Below, piece after piece: positions 41,575 to 49,884 of a stretch of 64,000 bases of DNA. The stretch covers positions 177,355 through 241,354 of the forward strand of contig NZ_JBHRZT010000068.1 in NCBI RefSeq assembly GCF_042649685.1, written 5' to 3'. The first letter of the stretch is position 1. Each line of letters opens with the position of its first letter. This DNA comes from Bacillus_BA songklensis (GTDB lineage: Bacteria; Bacillota; Bacilli; Bacillales; Bacillaceae_H). Made by a program: the position numbers and the translations under genes. The notes beneath the pieces were generated by a model. That model ran no database searches and was not told the DNA's origin. It worked only from the letters and a program-made list of their open reading frames with translations.

Positions 41575-42846
41575 TTAAATAAGTAGGTTAAAGAGATTGC
41601 TTTCTTTGTTGACCTCCATGAACGGAAACCCTTTTTTCTCCATCCGTTCTATTAGAGGGGCATAATCTTCTTTATATTTCAGCTCGATTCCGACAAGTGC
41701 CGGTCCGCTTTCTTTGTTATTTTTCTTTGTATATTCAAATCGGCTGATATCGTCAGTAGGACCTAACACTTCATCCAGGAACTCTCTTAAAGCACCGGCC
41801 CTTTGAGGAAAGTTTACGATAAAGTAATGTTGTAATCCTTCGTAAATCATGGAGCGCTCTTTGATTTCCTGCATACGCCCGATATCATTGTTTCCTCCGC
41901 TGACGATGCAAACAACGGTTTTTCCTTTGATTTCATTTGCGTACGCATCAAGCGCTGCAATTGGCAGAGCTCCGGCTGGTTCCACAACAATAGCATTTTC
42001 ATTATAGAGAGATAATATCGTCGTACACACTTTTCCTTCCGGCACCACGACAATATCATCGACGATTTCCTTGCAGATCTCGTACGTAAGAGTGCCTACC
42101 TTTTTAACAGCTGCCCCGTCAACAAACGGATCAATCTTTTGTAATGGAACAACTTCTTCTTTTAAAATCGATTCCTTCATACTAGGGGCCCCTTGCGGCT
42201 CTACACCAATCAGTTTCGTTTGGGGAGAAACGCTTTTAATGTATGTACCGACCCCTGAGATGAGTCCTCCCCCGCCAATGCTGGCGAATACATAATCAAT
42301 TTCTTCTTCGCAATCGTTTAACATTTCCACCGCTATTGTTCCCTGCCCGGCAATCACATCCACATCATCAAATGGATGAATAAATGTTCGATTTTCCTGC
42401 ATGCTGCATGCGATGGCCTTATCGTATGAATCGTCAAATGTATCTCCGATCAAAACTATTTCAACATTATCTTTTCCGAGAAATTGCACTTGATTAACTT
42501 TTTGTCTCGGAGTAGTACTCGGCATAAAGATTTTTCCTTGAATATTCAAATGTCGGCAAGCATAGGCAACTCCTTGCGCATGGTTCCCGGCACTTGCACA
42601 GGCAATTCCGTTTTTCAGTTCATCTTCGCTTAATTTTTTGATTCGATTGTAAGCACCGCGCAATTTAAACGAGCGAACAGCCTGCAAATCCTCCCTTTTC
42701 AAATAAATATTACACTCATATCTTTCTGATAGCAGATGGTTTCGCTGTAAAGGAGTATGAATAACGACATCTTTAATCATTTGATTTGCAATCAAAATGT
42801 CCTCTAAATGAACGGCTTTTTCTTTGTTTTCTACTTGTTGTCCCAT
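41575..42846 (-). CDS. ilvA: threonine ammonia-lyase IlvA
   Basis: 423 aa. ATG at 42846 after AGGAAGGAAG. A PLP-dependent fold II enzyme with the Schiff-base Lys in VRSFKLRGAYNR, the Gly loop SIGGGGLISGVG, CASAGNHAQGVAYACRHL and SGGNNDIGRMQEI. A C-terminal ACT-like regulatory domain follows (about 335-423, FIVNFPQRAGALREFL and GPALVGIELKYKEDY). It deaminates threonine to 2-oxobutanoate, the first step to isoleucine. The single ACT-like domain implies allosteric control. No T-box leader is visible upstream. Confidence 0.96.
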   Translation of the reverse strand: MGQQVENKEKAVHLEDILIANQMIKDVVIHTPLQRNHLLSERYECNIYLKREDLQAVRSFKLRGAYNRIKKLSEDELKNGIACASAGNHAQGVAYACRHLNIQGKIFMPSTTPRQKVNQVQFLGKDNVEIVLIGDTFDDSYDKAIACSMQENRTFIHPFDDVDVIAGQGTIAVEMLNDCEEEIDYVFASIGGGGLISGVGTYIKSVSPQTKLIGVEPQGAPSMKESILKEEVVPLQKIDPFVDGAAVKKVGTLTYEICKEIVDDIVVVPEGKVCTTILSLYNENAIVVEPAGALPIAALDAYANEIKGKTVVCIVSGGNNDIGRMQEIKERSMIYEGLQHYFIVNFPQRAGALREFLDEVLGPTDDISRFEYTKKNNKESGPALVGIELKYKEDYAPLIERMEKKGFPFMEVNKESNLFNLLI

Positions 42847-43024
42847 ATTCAACTTCCTTCCTGATTTATCCCTTATGATTTGTACATTATATCACATAAT
42901 TCGATTTAATTAATTGTTTTTTCTAACTTTTTGAACAATTGATGATATGCCCAAAGTTCAAGCGGGATGAAATAAATCAGTAGCGTAAATGGGATGAACA
43001 TCATTCTTATATCCGCCTTGAATG

Positions 43025-43156
43025 GACTTACAAGGGTTTACGTATAAGCATTTGACAAGGGGCCTTAATATGTAAATGGGCAAATGCTTATGCGTAAAGA
43101 ATGGACATGGGCGTTTTTTGCTCATGTCCAATTCTTTCTGTGGATTTATATGGAAA
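43025..43156 (-). repeat. family A repeat with variant hairpin 2
   Basis: On the minus strand: ATATAAATCCACAGAAAG, stem AAAGAATTGGACATGAGC / GCCCATGTCCATTCTTT around AAAAAAC, the TTTACGCATAAGC box, and a hairpin 2 whose stem is GCATTTG / CAAATGC instead of the usual GCGG(C)TGAC / GTCA(A)CCGC. The tail is truncated. Confidence 0.8.
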
Positions 43157-43175
43157 GTCTATTTCATTTTCAAAT

Positions 43176-43655
43176 TTAACGCTCATATATCGTAAAGAAG
43201 TACGTATAAGAATTTTTTTCGTCTTTGACACCTTGTTCTTTAAAGATAACGTTCCATTCACTTTGATTGAAAACAGGAAAATACGTATCTCCCTCAAATT
43301 GCTCTTGAATTTCTGTTAAGTAAAGGCGATTTGCATGCGGAAGTGTTTGTTCATATAAACGAGCACCGCCGATGATAAACAATTCTTTTGAATGGTTATC
43401 AAAGGCTAATAGTTCATCGAGCGAATGAACAACAGCCGCCCCCTCTGCCTTATAATCTTGCCGGCTTGTTACAATGACATTCTCACGACCCGGGAGAGGC
43501 TTGCCGATGGACTCGAATGTCTTTCGCCCCATCACAACGGTACGGCCCATCGTCACTTTTTTAAAATAAGCAAGATCTGCCGGCAAGCGCCACGGTAAAT
43601 CGTTGTTTTTTCCGATTAAACGATTCTCGTCCATTGCGGCAATCAATGAAATCAT
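43176..43655 (-). CDS. dfrA: dihydrofolate reductase
   Basis: 159 aa, the standard length. MISLIAAMDENRLIGKNNDL with PWRLPADLAYFKK (catalytic Asp in 'PADL', substrate-binding Trp/Leu), VVMGRKTFESIGKPLPGREN and the NADPH-binding ELFIIGGARLYEQ. It reduces dihydrofolate to tetrahydrofolate with NADPH. The ATG is preceded by AAAGGAG inside the end of thyB, and the genes overlap by 4 nt. DfrA regenerates the cofactor oxidised by ThyB, so expression is coupled to a thyB message that must be spliced. Confidence 0.97.
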   Translation of the reverse strand: MISLIAAMDENRLIGKNNDLPWRLPADLAYFKKVTMGRTVVMGRKTFESIGKPLPGRENVIVTSRQDYKAEGAAVVHSLDELLAFDNHSKELFIIGGARLYEQTLPHANRLYLTEIQEQFEGDTYFPVFNQSEWNVIFKEQGVKDEKNSYTYFFTIYER

Positions 43656-44727
43656 ACGCTCACTTCTCCTTTAATGTGAGGATGCGCATCATAATTCACA
43701 AGCTCAAAATCTTCAAATTTGAAATCAAAGATGGATTTCACTTCAGGATTGATTTTCATTTGAGGCAATGACTTCGGTTCACGTGTTAATTGAAGTTTCA
43801 CTTGTTCTAAGTGATTGGAGTAAATATGCACATCACCAAATGTATGAATAAACTCTCCCGGTTCCAAACCGCACACTTGTGCAATCATCATCGTTAACAA
43901 CGCATATGATGCAATGTTAAAGGGCACTCCCAGGAAAACGTCAGCTGACACGATCTTCAGTTGAGTTCGCTACACTCAACCCGCCGTTTTCGGCTGCCCT
44001 ATGTCACCATAGGGATGAGACTATATCACCTACCTGATTCGGTAGCCTTGCGTTTCGAATCCCTATCGCTTGGATTCTACTCCCGTTATGGGATAGTCGT
44101 TCGGCATTTATTTATTCCTTTTAAGAAGAAATAAAATTTAGCACAGGATTGTCTTAACAGTTTAAGAGTTTCCCTGTTTAGCAAGGTTTTTCGATACAGA
44201 TTGCTCTGTAAAGGCGCTCCAGAATGTTAACGCTGATAAAGCTGACATGAAAGTTTCCCATCGGCCACATAAAATTGGAACAAGCAATGACAAGGCGGCA
44301 ATGCCATGTTGTCTACATCCGCTACATTCCACGCGCTGACGATCAGGCGGCGGGAATCGGGATTGTTTTTGATCTGATGAATGAGATTAGAAATTTGGTC
44401 AATATGTTCTCCGCTTGCTGTCGGCCATGAGCGCCATTGGTATCCGTACACAGGACCAAGATTCCCGTTCTCATCTGCCCACTCATTCCAAATGCGGACA
44501 CCGTTTTCCTGCAAATATTTAACGTTCGTATCGCCTTTTAAGAACCAAAGCAGTTCATGAATAATGCTCTTTAAATGAAGCTTTTTCGTCGTAACGACAG
44601 GAAAGCCCTCCTGTAGATTAAATCTCATTTGATATCCAAACGTACTAATTGTACCAGTCCCTGTTCGGTCTTCTTTTTTCGTTCCGTTCTCTAATACGTG
44701 CCTGCATAAGTCTAAGTACTGCTTCAA
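43652..44727 (-). CDS. thyB: thymidylate synthase, interrupted by a group I intron
   Basis: Exon 1 is 44727-44230 and exon 2 is 43948-43652. Joined they encode 264 aa, exactly the length of E. coli-type thymidylate synthase. The start TTG 44727 (MKQYLDLCRHVLENG) fits the family N-terminus. A GTG nine bases up lies in the ribosome site AAAGGATG. Motifs: RTGTGTISTFGYQMRFNLQE, the nucleophilic Cys in ALPPCHCLFQFYVADGKL, CQLYQR in exon 1 joined to SADVFLGVPFNIASY in exon 2, and the C-terminal HPHIKGEVSV. It methylates dUMP to dTMP using methylene-THF. It precedes dfrA with a 4-nt overlap. Without splicing, translation stops at the first intron codon (TAA), before the dUMP site is complete. Confidence 0.93.
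43949..44229 (-). other. group I intron (td-like, subgroup IA2 likely), 281 nt, no ORF
   Basis: Between codons 166 and 167 of thyB. Exon 1 ends in U (CGU) and the intron ends in G, as in group I introns. The guide GCGC (intron positions 13-16) can pair with the exon end GCGU to give the U.G pair. Core blocks read on the minus strand: CAGGGAAACTCTTAA, AGACAATCCTGTGCTAAAT, ACGACTATCC and GATATAGTCT. P7 is GACTAT / ATAGTC. Hairpins CCCTATG / CATAGGG, GCCG / CGGC and GTTGAG / CTCAAC follow. These blocks closely recall the phage T4 td intron. There is no endonuclease gene. Confidence 0.92.
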
Positions 44728-44886
44728 CAAAAACACATCCTTTAATTAACGTTCTTTTCTATTTTACGTGATTTTACTTAAGATTTCTATTTTGTTTCTA
44801 TTATCCTTTCATCATTCCTATTCTTTGCTTCCCCGGGCCTCTTTTCTCCCGGAATAGAAGCTAAAGAATGAAAAATATGACGGATG

Positions 44887-45102
44887 GCAGCCGCTTATGC
44901 GTAATGAATTGGACATGGGTGGTTTTTACCCATGTCCACTTCTTTATAGAGGCTGACCCATAAGTTCAAAAAAATGATGGGTTTTATGTTTTATGCAAAA
45001 TGGACCGTCAATCAAAACCCTTGGTATTAATGGATTTATATAACGGTCCATTTTGCGTGGGGTGACTCAAAAGGGGCGATTTTCCTCCTTTTGAGTCACC
45101 CC
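44887..45102 (+). repeat. composite family A + family D repeat, left of purU
   Basis: Minus-orientation family A fragment (44887-44946, stem GGACATGGGT / ACCCATGTCC), then GAGGCTGACCCATAAGTTC, a family D hairpin GCAAAATGGACCGT / ACGGTCCATTTTGC (44995-45008 / 45043-45056) with the 30-nt apical segment, and a 16-bp stem GGGGTGACTCAAAAGG / CCTTTTGAGTCACCCC (45059-45074 / 45087-45102). An inverted copy lies on the other side of purU. The last hairpin is 10 bp from the purU stop and may terminate it. Confidence 0.85.
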
Positions 45103-45111
45103 CAACTTATT

Positions 45112-46014
45112 TTAATTAAACACAATCGTTTTGTTTTGGTGCACAATAATGCGATCTTCCAAATGCCATTTTACCGCTCTTGCCAATACTCTTCGTTCGA
45201 TGGAGCGACCGATTTTCTTTAAAGACTCCACATTATCGCGGTGATTGACTCGTTCGATGTCCTGTTCAATGATAGGACCTTGATCGAGGTCATCTGTTAC
45301 ATAGTGAGACGTAGCCCCAATCAACTTCACACCACGTTCATACGCACGCTCATAAGGCTTCGCTCCTACGAATGCCGGTAAGAACGAATGATGGATATTA
45401 ATGATGCGGCTTGGATGTGCAGCTACAAAGTCGGGCGTTAAAATTTGCATATAACGGGCCAACACGATTAAATCAATTTTGTATTCCTTCAATAATTGCA
45501 GCTGCTGCTGTTCTACTTCCCGGCGGTTTTCTTTACTTGCCGGTATATAATAAAATGGGATGCCAAGTGACTCGACGACTTCGCGTGAATCTTCATGATT
45601 GCTGATGACAAGTGCAATATCCGTCATCAAATCACCGCTTTGCCACTCCCACAACAACTCGAGCAAACAATGCGGCTCTTTTGAAACGAAAACAGCCGTA
45701 CGCTTTATATGATAGCCGTATGTAAAGTTCCATCGCATATCGAATTTTTGAGCGATTTCTTGAAAATCAGCTTCTAATTGCCCTTCTTTCTTCTTTAGCT
45801 GTTCACACTCAAACTCAACCCGAATAAAAAACCTCCCGCCTTCGTGGTTAGTGGAATATTGGCTTGATTCCACAATATTCGCTCCATGCTCGAACAAAAA
45901 TTGAGAAACAGCCGCAACAATGCCTGGCTGGTCTGGACAGCTAATTAACAATCTTCCCCGATCCTGGTACTGTTCTTGAAATGCCTGAATATTGTCTTTT
46001 ATGAATGTTTTCAT
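45112..46014 (-). CDS. purU: formyltetrahydrofolate deformylase
   Basis: 300 aa. N-terminal ACT domain (RGRLLISCPDQPGIVAAVSQ, HGANIVESSQYSTNHEGGRF) and a C-terminal formyltransferase-fold domain with the catalytic Asn/His/Asp: INIHHSFLPAFVGAKPYERA, GVKLIGATSHYVTDDLDQGP and IIEQDIERVNHRD. It hydrolyses 10-formyl-THF to formate and THF, balancing one-carbon pools and feeding formate to purine synthesis. It stands alone, enclosed by inverted composite repeats of about 220 bp. With fhs, thyB and dfrA in the window it belongs to folate metabolism. Confidence 0.96.
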   Translation of the reverse strand: MKTFIKDNIQAFQEQYQDRGRLLISCPDQPGIVAAVSQFLFEHGANIVESSQYSTNHEGGRFFIRVEFECEQLKKKEGQLEADFQEIAQKFDMRWNFTYGYHIKRTAVFVSKEPHCLLELLWEWQSGDLMTDIALVISNHEDSREVVESLGIPFYYIPASKENRREVEQQQLQLLKEYKIDLIVLARYMQILTPDFVAAHPSRIINIHHSFLPAFVGAKPYERAYERGVKLIGATSHYVTDDLDQGPIIEQDIERVNHRDNVESLKKIGRSIERRVLARAVKWHLEDRIIVHQNKTIVFN

Positions 46015-46186
46015 GAAAAAAGCCTCTCTTTTTCTATTTAGTTTTCTGATTATTAAAACATTATAATCGATTCCTTCTTATTTTCAACCCTCCTTACAAA
46101 GAATTCACCTATAAACCTATCCAGGATGCTCACACAAAGGAACATAAACAGGATAACAAGCGATAGATGATGTTAAAAAATTAGAT

Positions 46187-46406
46187 GGGGTGACCCAAAA
46201 GGGGAAAAATCGCCCCTTTTGAGTCACCCCCCGCAAAATGGACCGTTATATAAATCCAGTAATACCAAGGGTTTTAATTGACGATCCATTTTGCATAAAA
46301 CATAAAACCCATCATTTGTTTGAACTTATGGGTCAGCCGCTTATGCATAAATCATTTGACCTAAATGCTTTTTATTTAAGTCAAATGATTTATGTGGATT
46401 TATATA
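46187..46406 (-). repeat. composite family A + family D repeat, right of purU (inverted copy)
   Basis: Inverted, near-identical counterpart of 44887-45102: 46187-46230 is the GTGAC / GTCAC stem, GCAAAATGGACCGT / ACGATCCATTTTGC at 46233-46246 / 46281-46294, GAACTTATGGGTCAGCCGC at about 46322-46340, then family A with stem AAATCATTTGACTTAAAT / ATTTAGGTCAAATGATTT and the end CCACATAAA. Confidence 0.85.
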
Positions 46407-46485
46407 GAAAAAAGATGAACAAAGGGCACTACAAACATGCCCTCTGTTCATCTTCCCGAAATAGGCCGAAGCATTCCATCACTTT

Positions 46486-47055
46486 TTAGAAAACCTTCTT
46501 CTGGTCTCTTTCTTCTTTCAATATTTCCACCGCTTCACGGAACCGCTGCGAATGGATGATCTCCCGCTCTCGTAAAAATCTTAATCCATCATTTAAATCT
46601 GGATCGTCTGACATGTTAATGATCCACTGATATGTTGCCCTTGCCTTTTCCTCTGCCGCTATATCTTCATAAAGGTCTGCAATTGGGTCCCCTTTTGCCT
46701 GGATATATGTAGCCGTAAAAGGGTTGCCGGCTGCATTTTGGTAAAACAAAGCAGAATCATGATTGACATAATGATCCCCCAGCCCCGCATCCTTTAATTG
46801 TTCCGGTGTCGCATCTTTGGTAAGCTTATAAACCATCGTCGCAATCATTTCAAGGTGGGCAAACTCCTCTGTTCCTATATCCGTGAGCAACCCCACCACT
46901 TTATCCGGAATGGTATAGCGCTGATTTAAATAACGCAGGGCTGCAGCTAACTCCCCGTCGGCTCCACCGTATTGTTCAATTAAGTACTTGGCGAGTGTCG
47001 GGTTACAGGTACTTACTTTGACAGGGTATTGTAATTTTTTTTCGTATATCCACAT
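46486..47055 (-). CDS. cotJC: spore coat protein CotJC (manganese catalase family)
   Basis: 189 aa. ATG at 47055 after AAAGGGGGAGTCC. The longer frame above it has no ribosome site. Mn-catalase fold: MWIYEKKLQYPVKV, QYGGADGELAAALRYLNQRY with the first metal Glu, GTEEFAHLEMIATMVYKL (Glu, His), YEDIAAEEKARATYQWIINM and REREIIHSQRFREAVEIL. In B. subtilis CotJC is a spore coat component assembled with CotJA and expressed under sigma-E. Last gene of cotJABC. Confidence 0.96.
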   Translation of the reverse strand: MWIYEKKLQYPVKVSTCNPTLAKYLIEQYGGADGELAAALRYLNQRYTIPDKVVGLLTDIGTEEFAHLEMIATMVYKLTKDATPEQLKDAGLGDHYVNHDSALFYQNAAGNPFTATYIQAKGDPIADLYEDIAAEEKARATYQWIINMSDDPDLNDGLRFLREREIIHSQRFREAVEILKEERDQKKVF

Positions 47056-47077
47056 GATGGACTCCCCCTTTAAGCAT

Positions 47078-47338
47078 TTATACTTGCCATGGCCATGGAC
47101 TTGTTCCCCAGCTCCAATTGGCATCCGTGTAGCTGTTTCCATATTGCTGCAGCGGACCAAACTTTTGTTCAAATGCTTGCTTCAACTGTTGGCTATATTG
47201 GGCATATTGATTAAATTGCTGCATGGCCTGGTAATCATCAGGATGGGTATCCAAATAAAGGGTCAGTTCTACCAGAACGAAATCCGCAGCTTGAATTTCT
47301 TCCAAACGATCATAATATTCTTGGGGCAGTTGTTTCAC
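47078..47338 (-). CDS. cotJB: spore coat protein CotJB
   Basis: 86 aa. PQEYYDRLEEIQAADFVLVE, LTLYLDTHPDDYQAMQQFNQ, and the end PLQQYGNSYTDANWSWGTSP with PWPW: the standard CotJB sequence, including the Trp/Pro-rich C-terminus. Middle gene of the coat operon, 22 bp before cotJC and 5 bp after cotJA. A small soluble protein needed for proper coat content of CotJ proteins. Confidence 0.95.
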   Translation of the reverse strand: MKQLPQEYYDRLEEIQAADFVLVELTLYLDTHPDDYQAMQQFNQYAQYSQQLKQAFEQKFGPLQQYGNSYTDANWSWGTSPWPWQV

Positions 47339-47343
47339 ACCGT

Positions 47344-47589
47344 CTACCTACCTTTCCCTTTCGATTCATAAGGGTTTTCGTAATAATCCCAAAATGCGGG
47401 CCATAGCGTTCCTTTCATTAATGCTTCCTTGGCTGGATATTGCTGAAAATTGGGCGGCTGAAATCCTATATAAAGATTAGGAGGAGTAGAATAATATTTT
47501 TCCCCTATAGGATTGCATGGATCATATTGACTATGAAAGGGCCGATATGCCTTCATGCGTGTAAACGATATTCTCTGTTGATCTGACAC
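47344..47589 (-). CDS. cotJA: spore coat protein CotJA
   Basis: 81 aa. GTG at 47589 lies six bases after AGAGGTG. An earlier GTG overlaps the site. RPFHSQYDPCNPIGEKYYST with PPNLYIGFQPPNFQQYPAKE and ALMKGTLWPAFWDYYENPY is the CotJA pattern (Pro/Tyr-rich, LWPAL/F box). First gene of the three-gene coat operon and needed with CotJC in the coat. No clear sigma-E promoter could be read by eye upstream. Confidence 0.93.
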   Translation of the reverse strand: MSDQQRISFTRMKAYRPFHSQYDPCNPIGEKYYSTPPNLYIGFQPPNFQQYPAKEALMKGTLWPAFWDYYENPYESKGKGR

Positions 47590-47689
47590 TTGATACACCT
47601 CTTTTAAAAAGGGAATTTTTATTAACCATATTCACGTATTGCTTGTCTACATGACAGAAATAAAGAAAAAACCTCCCTTTTTGTATAAA

Positions 47690-47810
47690 AAAGAACAAAG
47701 GACCCGGCATGTAAAATCCAATATAATCAAGGATTTTTCTGCCGGGTCCTTTTAGTAAAAATATTTCTGGCTGTCTATCTTAAATTGATTGGACAGCCCC
47801 TTCATTCTCT
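47690..47810 (-). repeat. family D element
   Basis: Stem AAAGGACCCGGCA / TGCCGGGTCCTTT (47697-47709 / 47740-47752), perfect 13 bp, enclosing exactly 30 nt that on the minus strand read ATCCTTGATTATATTGGATT in the middle. Next to it on the same strand is GGGCTGTCCAATCAATTTAA. It resembles 58437-58550. Confidence 0.85.
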
Positions 47811-47926
47811 TCTAAGCGATTCTTTCATTCCAGCCAAAAAATGGCATGATTTTTATTATGTTGCTATTCATCGTACAAACTGGCCGTTTCGTTTCCTTCA
47901 ACTCGGTCACACAGCAGGCCGAAACC

Positions 47927-48655
47927 CTAAAATGAAAACTTTCTCGGCTTCTCCAGCACGTTTTGAAGAAAGCGATACGTTTGGGGAGCTGTTTCTCTTA
48001 GTTGGCCGCGCGTTAATTGGTTGTAATAAAACATCGCAAATGTTTCTGCAAAATATTCTTCTGGATACATCAAAAAATAGCCGCGTCCAGGAAACAATCG
48101 CTCCCTCTCATTTTGCCAGGCTTTTACGAAATCCGGGTGGTACCGGATTTCGTTTAAAACATATTTGTCAATCGTATGGGCCGTTTCATGCAGTTCCAAA
48201 TTGACCGAACCGTGTCCGCTCCCTTTATTGCTGCTCCCGATTTTCACATACACCGTATCTGATCCTCCGGCTCCAGGTACATCATCCCACGTCGGACCGT
48301 TTTCACTGTATCCGCGCGGCTGGATTCCCTTTAAGCGGGAAAAAGCGGCTTCCTCTGTAAGCTTTCCGGTAAATAATTTAATGCGAAGCTTCTCTTGTTC
48401 CATCTTTTTTAGGATATCTGGATTTATAGCCGAAAGCCTTATAATGATTTGCTCCGCTTCCGATTGTTGGAATGGACCCTTTGGTACATAAACAATCTTT
48501 CCTAGGAAAGAAGCGTTTTCACTCCGTTGAAACATAATGTCACGGAACATCGCGGTGTCTTTTAAAGGGATTGCATCTTGTTCATAAGAAGAATACGTAA
48601 CAGTCGGTATTAATAATAGAAGCAGCAATGAAAAAAAGGTATATCGCTTTTTCAT
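47927..48655 (-). CDS. secreted metalloprotease, anthrax lethal factor/PPEP-like (M34)
   Basis: 242 aa. Signal peptide (FFSLLLLLLIPTVTYSSY). The C-terminal catalytic domain has GSGHGSVNLELHETAHTIDK with the zinc motif HETAH (HExxH), and a downstream Glu in YPEEYFAETFAMFYYNQL that fits the third ligand region. The pattern 'GsvNLELHE.gH..D' is that of ATLF-type proteases such as the Pro-Pro endopeptidases of Clostridioides, Paenibacillus and Geobacillus. The protein is predicted to act outside the cell. Substrate unknown; the next gene upstream (ypjP) encodes a secreted-type protein with three Pro-Pro pairs. Confidence 0.8.
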   Translation of the reverse strand: MKKRYTFFSLLLLLLIPTVTYSSYEQDAIPLKDTAMFRDIMFQRSENASFLGKIVYVPKGPFQQSEAEQIIIRLSAINPDILKKMEQEKLRIKLFTGKLTEEAAFSRLKGIQPRGYSENGPTWDDVPGAGGSDTVYVKIGSSNKGSGHGSVNLELHETAHTIDKYVLNEIRYHPDFVKAWQNERERLFPGRGYFLMYPEEYFAETFAMFYYNQLTRGQLRETAPQTYRFLQNVLEKPRKFSF

Positions 48656-48730
48656 TTAATACTTCCTCTCTTACTCTATGATTTTATTATTGTACCATAA
48701 CAACTAAAAAGTAAGAGATTGTAATATTTT

Positions 48731-48984
48731 CATATATAAATCCACATAAATAATGGAACATGGATAAAAAACATCCATGTTCCATTATTTACGCATAAGC
48801 GGNNNNNNNNNNNNNNNNNNNNNNNNNNNNNNNNNNNNNNNNNNNNNNNNNNNNNNNNNNNNNNNNNNNNNNNNNNNNNNNNNNNNNNNNNNNNNNNNNN
48901 NNNNNNNNNNNNNNNNNNNNNNNNNNNNNNNNNNNNNNNNNNNNACAAAAAGTGGACAAAAAAATTACCGTGGATTCATATAAA
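48731..48984 (+). repeat. family A repeat containing an assembly gap
   Basis: Left part: TATATAAATCCACATAAA, perfect 18-bp stem AAATAATGGAACATGGAT / ATCCATGTTCCATTATTT around AAAAAAC, then TTTACGCATAAGCGG. 48803-48944 is a run of 142 N. The right part ends CCGTGGATTCATATAAA, an inverted family A terminus. Confidence 0.8.
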
Positions 48985-49027
48985 AAGAACAGTCTCTTTT
49001 TCAGAAACTGTCCTTTCTAACATGATG

Positions 49028-49630
49028 TTAGTTGAGCCATTTTGGCGGCGTGTTTACGTCCCAGTAAATACTCCCCAAATCGTGGTGTTTTTGAAATTGA
49101 TCTTTCCATGTATGATAGTGGAAGTTAAACCAGTACCCCTCTTGCGGCGGATGGTCACGGCGAACATGGAATCGAATTAAATCTTTTCCGGTTTCCCGAT
49201 TATAAACATGGAAGATCTTTTCTCCGTACCCTCCTGCTGGTTTTTCACTGATTTGCAGATTCTGAAATTCCTCTTCCGGCCATTGTGAAGCCAACTCGGA
49301 AAGAACCATCTCGATTTGCGGAAGGATGGCTTCTTTAAATTCATCTTCAATCACCGGAGTAATTTTCGGACCGAACTTTTCGATGGATTGGCGCTCTGCC
49401 TCTTCCATCGCAAAGTCAATGAAGGTATCGGAATCATAAAACGGCGATTCTTGTTCGGGTTCCCATGATTGTACAATAATCGGCTGAGGGTCCTGGGGCC
49501 TCACATACCCTTCTTTCGTCGCTTTATCCGCTTTTACATCATCAATGTATAAATAATCAGGCGGCGTGACCAACCCGAAAGTACAAACGGTAATTAAGAC
49601 AATCAGCGTTTTCCGTACCCATTTCGGCAT
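49028..49630 (-). CDS. ypjP: YpjP family protein
   Basis: 200 aa. MPKWVRKTLIVLITVCTFGL is a signal peptide or anchor. The rest is acidic and probably extracytoplasmic: IVQSWEPEQESPFYDSDTFI, PAGGYGEKIFHVYNRETGKD, LIRFHVRRDHPPQEGYWFNF and the end NTPPKWLN. Matches the B. subtilis YpjP layout; ypjP lies beside thyB-dfrA there, and thyB is 5 kb away here. Three Pro-Pro pairs (TPPDY, HPPQE, TPPKW). Function unknown. Confidence 0.85.
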   Translation of the reverse strand: MPKWVRKTLIVLITVCTFGLVTPPDYLYIDDVKADKATKEGYVRPQDPQPIIVQSWEPEQESPFYDSDTFIDFAMEEAERQSIEKFGPKITPVIEDEFKEAILPQIEMVLSELASQWPEEEFQNLQISEKPAGGYGEKIFHVYNRETGKDLIRFHVRRDHPPQEGYWFNFHYHTWKDQFQKHHDLGSIYWDVNTPPKWLN

Positions 49631-49884
49631 CGAACTTCATCCTTTCTTCTTTCTCTATCTCAGACTCTATCGTTTTCTCTTCTATTATGTAATCCTATAT
49701 TAACACGCTTACAAACTTTTTAACTCGTCTTTACTGAAATGTTCATAAACGTTCGCAACTTTCTTAATTATATAGACGGGCCCCCAGATAAAAAGTTTCA
49801 ACTTTTTTTAACATTTTAGAATAAATGCGTAAGATTTGGTATACATTTTAATACAAGGAAGACGGTATGGAAGGAAGTGGACCG

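Noticed and set aside
42853..43020. possible T-box or other riboswitch before ilvA
   Set aside because: No T-box sequence (TGGNACCGCG) or specifier-type stems; the region is plain AT-rich DNA.
44227..44736. thyB as a simple nonsense/insertion pseudogene
   Set aside because: The reading frame joins exactly when the insert is removed, and the insert has group I splice-site and core features, so an intron explains it better.
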